Made by a program: the position numbers and the translations under genes. Positions 34,501-38,282 of a stretch of DNA of 38,282 nucleotides are shown one piece after another. Each line of letters begins with the position of its first letter. Positions within the stretch are counted from its first letter, which is position 1. The notes under the pieces were generated by a model. That model did not search any database. It was given only the letters and a program-made list of their open reading frames with translations, and was not told where the DNA came from. Source of the stretch: Methylophilaceae bacterium. GTDB taxonomy: Bacteria; Pseudomonadota; Gammaproteobacteria; Burkholderiales; Methylophilaceae. The stretch spans positions 1 through 38,282 of the forward strand of contig JAQWQF010000023.1 of NCBI GenBank assembly GCA_029244935.1, read 5' to 3'.

Positions 34501-35044
34501 CTTATTGCTAGGAGTTTTAGTTTTTATAACTTTAGCAATTCCAATGATAGTAATTTCAATTGCTATTCGATTATTGTCAAACGGTCCAGTTTTATATTGG
34601 TCTGATAGAGTAGGTCAAAATAATAAATTATTTAGAATGCCAAAGTTTAGATCAATGTTAACAAGCGCACCTGAAGTAGCGACTCATTTACTAGACAACC
34701 CTGAAAAGCATTTAGCTCCAATAGGAGGATTTTTACGTCGAACTAGCCTAGACGAGCTCCCACAATTAATTTCAGTATTGAAGGGGGATATGAGCCTTGT
34801 AGGTCCTCGACCCGCTCTATTTAACCAAGAAGATTTAATTACTCTTCGTAAGGAAAGAGGTGTGGATAAACTATTACCAGGAATTACGGGATGGGCTCAA
34901 GTTAATGGAAGAGACGGATTGTCGATTCCTGATAAAGTAGAATTAGACGTAGAGTATTTAGATCGAAAATCATTTTGGTTTGATGTAAAAATATTGTGGA
35001 TGACTTTTCTTAAAGTTATAAAGCATAATGATGTAAGTCATTGA
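34484..35044 (+). CDS. PglC-like initiating phosphoglycosyltransferase
   Basis: Transfers a sugar 1-phosphate (probably QuiNAc- or FucNAc-type) from UDP to undecaprenyl phosphate, starting the repeat unit. This is the minimal 186-residue monotopic form with only the bacterial sugar transferase core (PF02397). One N-terminal re-entrant hydrophobic helix (4-28, with Pro20) is followed by the active-site Asp90-Glu91 in [11 protein letters not shown]. Also present are KFRSM (54-58), [10 protein letters not shown] and [12 protein letters not shown]. Unlike WcaJ or WbaP it lacks extra transmembrane helices. It overlaps the upstream SDR by 17 bases. Confidence 0.92.
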   Translation: MKRVFDLLLGVLVFITLAIPMIVISIAIRLLSNGPVLYWSDRVGQNNKLFRMPKFRSMLTSAPEVATHLLDNPEKHLAPIGGFLRRTSLDELPQLISVLKGDMSLVGPRPALFNQEDLITLRKERGVDKLLPGITGWAQVNGRDGLSIPDKVELDVEYLDRKSFWFDVKILWMTFLKVIKHNDVSH

Positions 35045-35100
35045 AGCTATTATTTTGCTGCAGTTTTGAGATTAGAAATCTTTCTCACCAGAATGAATGG

Positions 35101-35129
35101 TTGACAATAAATGATTTTACATTTGATAT
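35101..35129 (+). promoter_or_regulatory. Candidate promoter before wbpM
   Basis: The 251-bp gap 35045-35295 is the longest in the operon. It contains a perfect -35 hexamer TTGACA (35101-35106), 17 bases from TGATAT (35124-35129), which is a weak -10. A second TTGACA at 35172-35177 lacks a fitting -10. The gap may give wbpM its own transcription, as is common for genes at the end of such loci. No terminator hairpin is evident. Confidence 0.28.
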
Positions 35130-35295
35130 TCTTCAGGAGTAACGCTTAGATAAATTTTGTTTGCCATGTATTTGACACACATCATATGAGTGAAAAAACT
35201 ACTTTTTTTCTTAGGAGTCCTTGCTTTTAAACATACCCTTACCTTCCTAAAAAGCTTATAATTAATCCAAGTCATTAAGTTAATTAAATATCACT

Positions 35296-37173
35296 TTGCT
35301 AAATAATCTACTTAAGTTACCACGCTTATATAAAAAACTAATCATGTTTTTTGTTGACGTTTTTTTTATTATATTAGTGCTCTGGGCATCCTTTTCAATA
35401 AGACTCGGAGAATGGTATGTACCACAAAGCGATTTTATTTTTTGGATGTTTTTTACTGCTCCAGTCATAGGTACCGTTATCTTTATTTTCTATGGACTAT
35501 ACCGATCAGTTACCCGTTTTGTTAGTTTTGATGCTTTATGGATTATTATTCAAGCGGTCTCTATGTACTCTCTAATTTGGGGAGCTGTTTTTTTAGGTGG
35601 ACATGGTATTCCTCGGTCTGTTGTTTTGATAAACTGGATTCTAATGTTATGTACGGTGGGCGCTATACGCTTAGGTGCAAGATGGTTACTAACTATAAGG
35701 AAAAAAAATACTAAAAAAAGAAAAAGAGCATTAATATATGGTGCGGGGAGTGCAGGCGTTCAACTTGCTGGTGCCTTAAATTATTCTAATGAATACAAAG
35801 TTTTTGGATTTTTAGATGAAGCAAAAGGATTACAAGGTGCTAACATTTTAGGGTTAAATGTTTTTCCTACAATAGATATCGGTGATTTAATAAACAAGCT
35901 TAAGATTGATGATGTATTGATTGCATTACCATCATCTTCTCGCTCTAAGAGATTTGAAATTATTGCTTCTTTAGAGGCATTTTCTGTTCATGTTCGAGTG
36001 CTTCCAAGTGTTTCAGATTTAGCTGGGGGTAGGGTGACTGCAGATGATTTGCAGGAGGTAAGTATAGAAGACTTGCTTGGGCGTGATGCCGTGTCACCCA
36101 ATCAACAATTATTAAGCAAGGCTATCACAGGAAAATCAGTTGTAGTAACCGGTGCGGGTGGTTCAATTGGTTCAGAGATTTGCAGACAAATCATAAATTT
36201 GAAACCAAAAAGGTTAGTCTTGTATGAAATGAGTGAATTAGCGCTCTTTTCTATTGAAAAAGAGCTTTCCAACCTCAACGTGCTGAAAACAGATATATAT
36301 CCATTATTAGGTAGTGTTAATAATCAAGTTCGACTTAATAATGTATTTAATCATTTTAAGGTGGATACTGTTTATCATGCGGCTGCATACAAGCACGTTC
36401 CTATGGTTGAATTTAATAATACTGAAGGAGTTAACAATAACATCTTTGGTACGTTGAGCTGTGCTCAAGCAGCTATTAATAGCGGTGTAGAAACCTTTGT
36501 ATTAATCTCTACAGATAAAGCAGTCCATCCTACAAATACAATGGGAGCGACGAAGAGATGTGCTGAGTTGATTTTACAAGCTCTTTCAATGACTCAAAGA
36601 GGTACCAAATTTACGATGGTTAGATTTGGAAATGTGCTTAACTCAAGTGGGTCCGTAATACCTTTATTCAAAAGTCAGATTAAAAATGGTGGTCCGGTCA
36701 CAGTTACAGATAAAAGTATTACTCGTTATTTTATGATGATTTCTGAGGCGGTGGAATTAGTTATTCAAGCAGGTGCTATGGGAGAAGGTGGTGATGTTTT
36801 CGTTCTCGATATGGGTAAGCCTGTTGAAATTAATTTGTTGGCAAAAAAAATGATTAAATTAAGCGGGTTGAACATAAAAGATGAATCTAATCCTGATGGT
36901 GATATTGAAATCAAATACACAGGTTTAAGACCTGGCGAGAAACTTTTCGAGGAGCTTCTTATTGGAGAAAATACCATTGATACGGATAATCCACTTATTA
37001 TGCGTGCTAAAGAGGATATGTTGCCTTGGGATAAGCTAAAGCCAATTTTAGAAAATATTAAAGAGGAAATTGAAAGTGGTAACAATGAAAGAATTCGTAA
37101 GTTTTTAATTCAACTTGTACCAACTTTTAAGCCCCAAAGTAAAATCATGGATGTCTTATCTAAAAAAGTTTAA
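35296..37173 (+). CDS. wbpM: WbpM-type UDP-GlcNAc 4,6-dehydratase, membrane-bound
   Basis: Converts UDP-GlcNAc to UDP-2-acetamido-2,6-dideoxy-4-keto-hexose, precursor of QuiNAc and FucNAc. Four N-terminal transmembrane helices (about 15-35, 47-68, 82-102, 108-128) lead to a first Rossmann-like region with IYGAGSAGVQLA (147-158). The catalytic SDR domain follows, with VVTGAGGSIGSE (283-294) and the STDKAVHPTNTMGATK site (Asp407, Met416, Lys420), as in WbpM and PglF. The 625-residue length is normal. The start is TTG at 35296; the segment LLKLPRLYKKLIMFFVD matches the family N-terminus, which favours it over the internal ATG at 35344. It is the last + strand gene. Confidence 0.93.
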   Translation: MLNNLLKLPRLYKKLIMFFVDVFFIILVLWASFSIRLGEWYVPQSDFIFWMFFTAPVIGTVIFIFYGLYRSVTRFVSFDALWIIIQAVSMYSLIWGAVFLGGHGIPRSVVLINWILMLCTVGAIRLGARWLLTIRKKNTKKRKRALIYGAGSAGVQLAGALNYSNEYKVFGFLDEAKGLQGANILGLNVFPTIDIGDLINKLKIDDVLIALPSSSRSKRFEIIASLEAFSVHVRVLPSVSDLAGGRVTADDLQEVSIEDLLGRDAVSPNQQLLSKAITGKSVVVTGAGGSIGSEICRQIINLKPKRLVLYEMSELALFSIEKELSNLNVLKTDIYPLLGSVNNQVRLNNVFNHFKVDTVYHAAAYKHVPMVEFNNTEGVNNNIFGTLSCAQAAINSGVETFVLISTDKAVHPTNTMGATKRCAELILQALSMTQRGTKFTMVRFGNVLNSSGSVIPLFKSQIKNGGPVTVTDKSITRYFMMISEAVELVIQAGAMGEGGDVFVLDMGKPVEINLLAKKMIKLSGLNIKDESNPDGDIEIKYTGLRPGEKLFEELLIGENTIDTDNPLIMRAKEDMLPWDKLKPILENIKEEIESGNNERIRKFLIQLVPTFKPQSKIMDVLSKKV

Positions 37174-37253
37174 CTTATAAATTTTTCTTCAAAAAAATCA
37201 CTTTCTATACGTCTCTTACTCATCAATAAAGGGAATTGGGATAGCTTTATGAA

Positions 37254-37904
37254 CTAGGTTAAAATTAAGTTAAGTATCTCGGAGAAATTTTGGATATCTT
37301 TCTTCACATTTACTTTTGACCAATCTTGATCTCGACCATACCCATAGCGCGCGAAAATAAAAGGTAATTGATTGAGGTTTGCAGACAAGCCATCATTAAC
37401 AGTATCTCCAACAAAAAATGCGTTATTAAAGTCATTATGTTTTAAAATTTCTTGAATCATTTCGTCTTTATTTCTTATTTGATTTTGGCTATCACTACAT
37501 TCGATGTAAGTAAAATATTCTTGCCAATTAAAATGATTTATTAGTTTAATGGTAGGCGTATATCTTTTATTAGTGGCGACTGCCATTGATACTCCTTTCG
37601 AACTTAATTTTTTTAGTGTTTCATTTACTTTAGAGTATGGTTGGGTATTTTTAATTGCATGTTCATCATGCATCTCAATGAAAAGTTTTACAAATTCATC
37701 TAATTGACTCTGATGGTTTGGGCCTAATATTTCAGATGCAGTGTCACGGAGTGGAGGGCCTATTAAGATATTCTTGGCATAATCAACTCTTTCTGGCGCA
37801 AGATAATTTGTTATGCTTTGAAAGCACTGATAAATAGTAATTTCAGAGTCAACCAGTGTGCCATCAAAATCAAAAATAATGGCTTTACTCAAAGATGGAT
37901 CCAA
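37254..37904 (-). CDS. HAD-superfamily phosphatase (phosphoglycolate phosphatase-like)
   Basis: A 216-residue HAD hydrolase with an alpha-helical cap. Motif I is IIFDFDGTLVDSE (9-21) with two catalytic Asp, motif II ATNKR, motif III Lys in a RNKDEMIQE region and motif IV VGDTVNDG. It belongs to the Gph-like group; the substrate is not evident. It starts at TTG, either 37904 or more likely 37892, where TTGA overlaps the stop codon of the Gfo/Idh/MocA gene, suggesting coupling. It runs convergent to wbpM across an 80-bp gap that lacks a strong terminator. Its pairing with a sugar oxidoreductase hints at a sugar-phosphate substrate. Confidence 0.82.
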   Translation of the reverse strand: MDPSLSKAIIFDFDGTLVDSEITIYQCFQSITNYLAPERVDYAKNILIGPPLRDTASEILGPNHQSQLDEFVKLFIEMHDEHAIKNTQPYSKVNETLKKLSSKGVSMAVATNKRYTPTIKLINHFNWQEYFTYIECSDSQNQIRNKDEMIQEILKHNDFNNAFFVGDTVNDGLSANLNQLPFIFARYGYGRDQDWSKVNVKKDIQNFSEILNLILT

Positions 37905-38282
37905 CAGTCTTTTTTGATACTTTGTTCAATACTTTCGAGTGTCTTTGCGTTCCAAAATGCATCCTCATTTGATAACTTGGGAACTATATCCGAACTGATA
38001 ACTTTATTAAAATGATTAATCTCTAAAATAAAGTGGTCAGCTGCTGGCACAACTTCTTCAGTTAAGCCAGAACTTTCTGTGTTGATAATTATTTTTGCTT
38101 GTTTATCATTTGGTTGCCATACTGTGGGGCATTTAACTCTTCCCAGTGCACCAAATGCTTCAAATTCTGATCTACGTGTACATTCAAAGCTTATATCAAA
38201 TGTTGCGCGTTTTGAGTTACCAAAATCTATTAAACCGCTTGTTGCAATATCGGCTCCATGCTCATTAAGTTTAGCTATTGCC
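37889..38282 (-). CDS. Gfo/Idh/MocA-family oxidoreductase, C-terminal part (runs off the right edge)
   Basis: The reverse strand carries an open frame entering from beyond the window and stopping at TGA (37889-37891). Its 130 visible residues contain GADIATSGLIDFGN (about 9-22), RATFDISFECTRRSEFEAFG and a final AFWNAKTLESIEQSIKKD. These match the C-terminal substrate domain and terminal helix of Gfo/Idh/MocA NAD(P)-dependent sugar oxidoreductases. The N-terminal Rossmann fold lies outside. The HAD gene follows with a short overlap, so the two form an operon running away from the right flank, against the polysaccharide genes. Confidence 0.72.
   Translation of the reverse strand, partial: AIAKLNEHGADIATSGLIDFGNSKRATFDISFECTRRSEFEAFGALGRVKCPTVWQPNDKQAKIIINTESSGLTEEVVPAADHFILEINHFNKVISSDIVPKLSNEDAFWNAKTLESIEQSIKKDCWIHL

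Noticed and set aside
35186-35230. A 14-residue peptide frame in the gap before wbpM
   Set aside because: No ribosome-binding site and no family resemblance; too short to support.
37174-37253. Bidirectional terminator between wbpM and the HAD gene
   Set aside because: Only a six-base ATAAAG/CTTTAT inverted repeat with a long loop is visible, without a GC-rich stem or T-run.
1-38282. Insertion sequences, CRISPR arrays, tRNA or rRNA genes
   Set aside because: No transposase-like frames, regularly spaced repeats or recognisable RNA gene sequences were seen on either strand.

Overview
The window is one long heteropolysaccharide (O-antigen or capsule) biosynthesis locus from an AT-rich Gram-negative bacterium. 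From position 1054 to 37173 every recognisable gene lies on the + strand with very tight spacing; many stop and start codons overlap (ATGA, TTGA, TAATG). The machinery is of the Wzx/Wzy type: a flippase, a polymerase and a small PglC-like initiating phosphoglycosyltransferase. A threonine dehydrogenase at the left edge, a DUF465 gene, and E. coli O145 / Pseudomonas-like sugar cassettes suggest a low-GC gammaproteobacterium. The species cannot be named from the sequence.

Layout. (1) 1-516 (-): 5' part of threonine 3-dehydrogenase, the chromosomal flank, then a tiny DUF465 gene (730-873), a 15-bp tandem repeat and a hairpin. (2) 1054-5187: UDP-glucose dehydrogenase, a lone sedoheptulose-7-phosphate isomerase, and a TviB/TviC (WbpO/WbpP) pair for UDP-GalNAcA-type uronic acids. 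(3) 5239-7206: NeuB-type synthase, KdsC-like HAD phosphatase and cupin, which look like a nonulosonic acid route through a phosphorylated intermediate; a GT2 glycosyltransferase follows. (4) 8166-18258: a dTDP-sugar block with RmlA, a FAD oxidoreductase, a sugar C-methyltransferase, two PLP aminotransferases, a second methyltransferase, an RmlC-like protein, an N-formyltransferase, a 3,4-ketoisomerase, an SDR and RmlB. There is no RmlD, so rhamnose is unlikely; a branched, formylated amino sugar is the best reading. (5) 18304-19916: CMP-ulosonate cytidylyltransferase overlapping a DapA/NanA-family aldolase. (6) 19917-26516: Wzx, a KpsC-like transferase, two GT4 enzymes and Wzy. (7) 26596-33585: WbuX-HisH-HisF-FnlA-FnlB-FnlC-WbuB, the cassette for 2-acetamidino-2,6-dideoxy-L-galactose (L-FucNAm). 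(8) 33586-37173: WbpV-like reductase, PglC-like initiator and WbpM, probably making and loading UDP-QuiNAc or a similar sugar. (9) 37254-38282 (-): a HAD phosphatase and the 3' end of a Gfo/Idh/MocA oxidoreductase, oppositely oriented, possibly the edge of another sugar module.

Together the genes predict up to six activated sugars: UDP-GlcA, UDP-GalNAcA, a CMP-ulosonic acid, an unusual dTDP-branched amino sugar, UDP-L-FucNAm and UDP-QuiNAc. Five glycosyltransferases plus one initiating transferase match this number. The least ordinary parts are the dTDP block, which combines antibiotic-type C-methylation with formylation and a FAD oxidase, and the cytidylyltransferase-aldolase pair. No chain-length regulator, ligase, RNA gene, insertion sequence or CRISPR array was seen.
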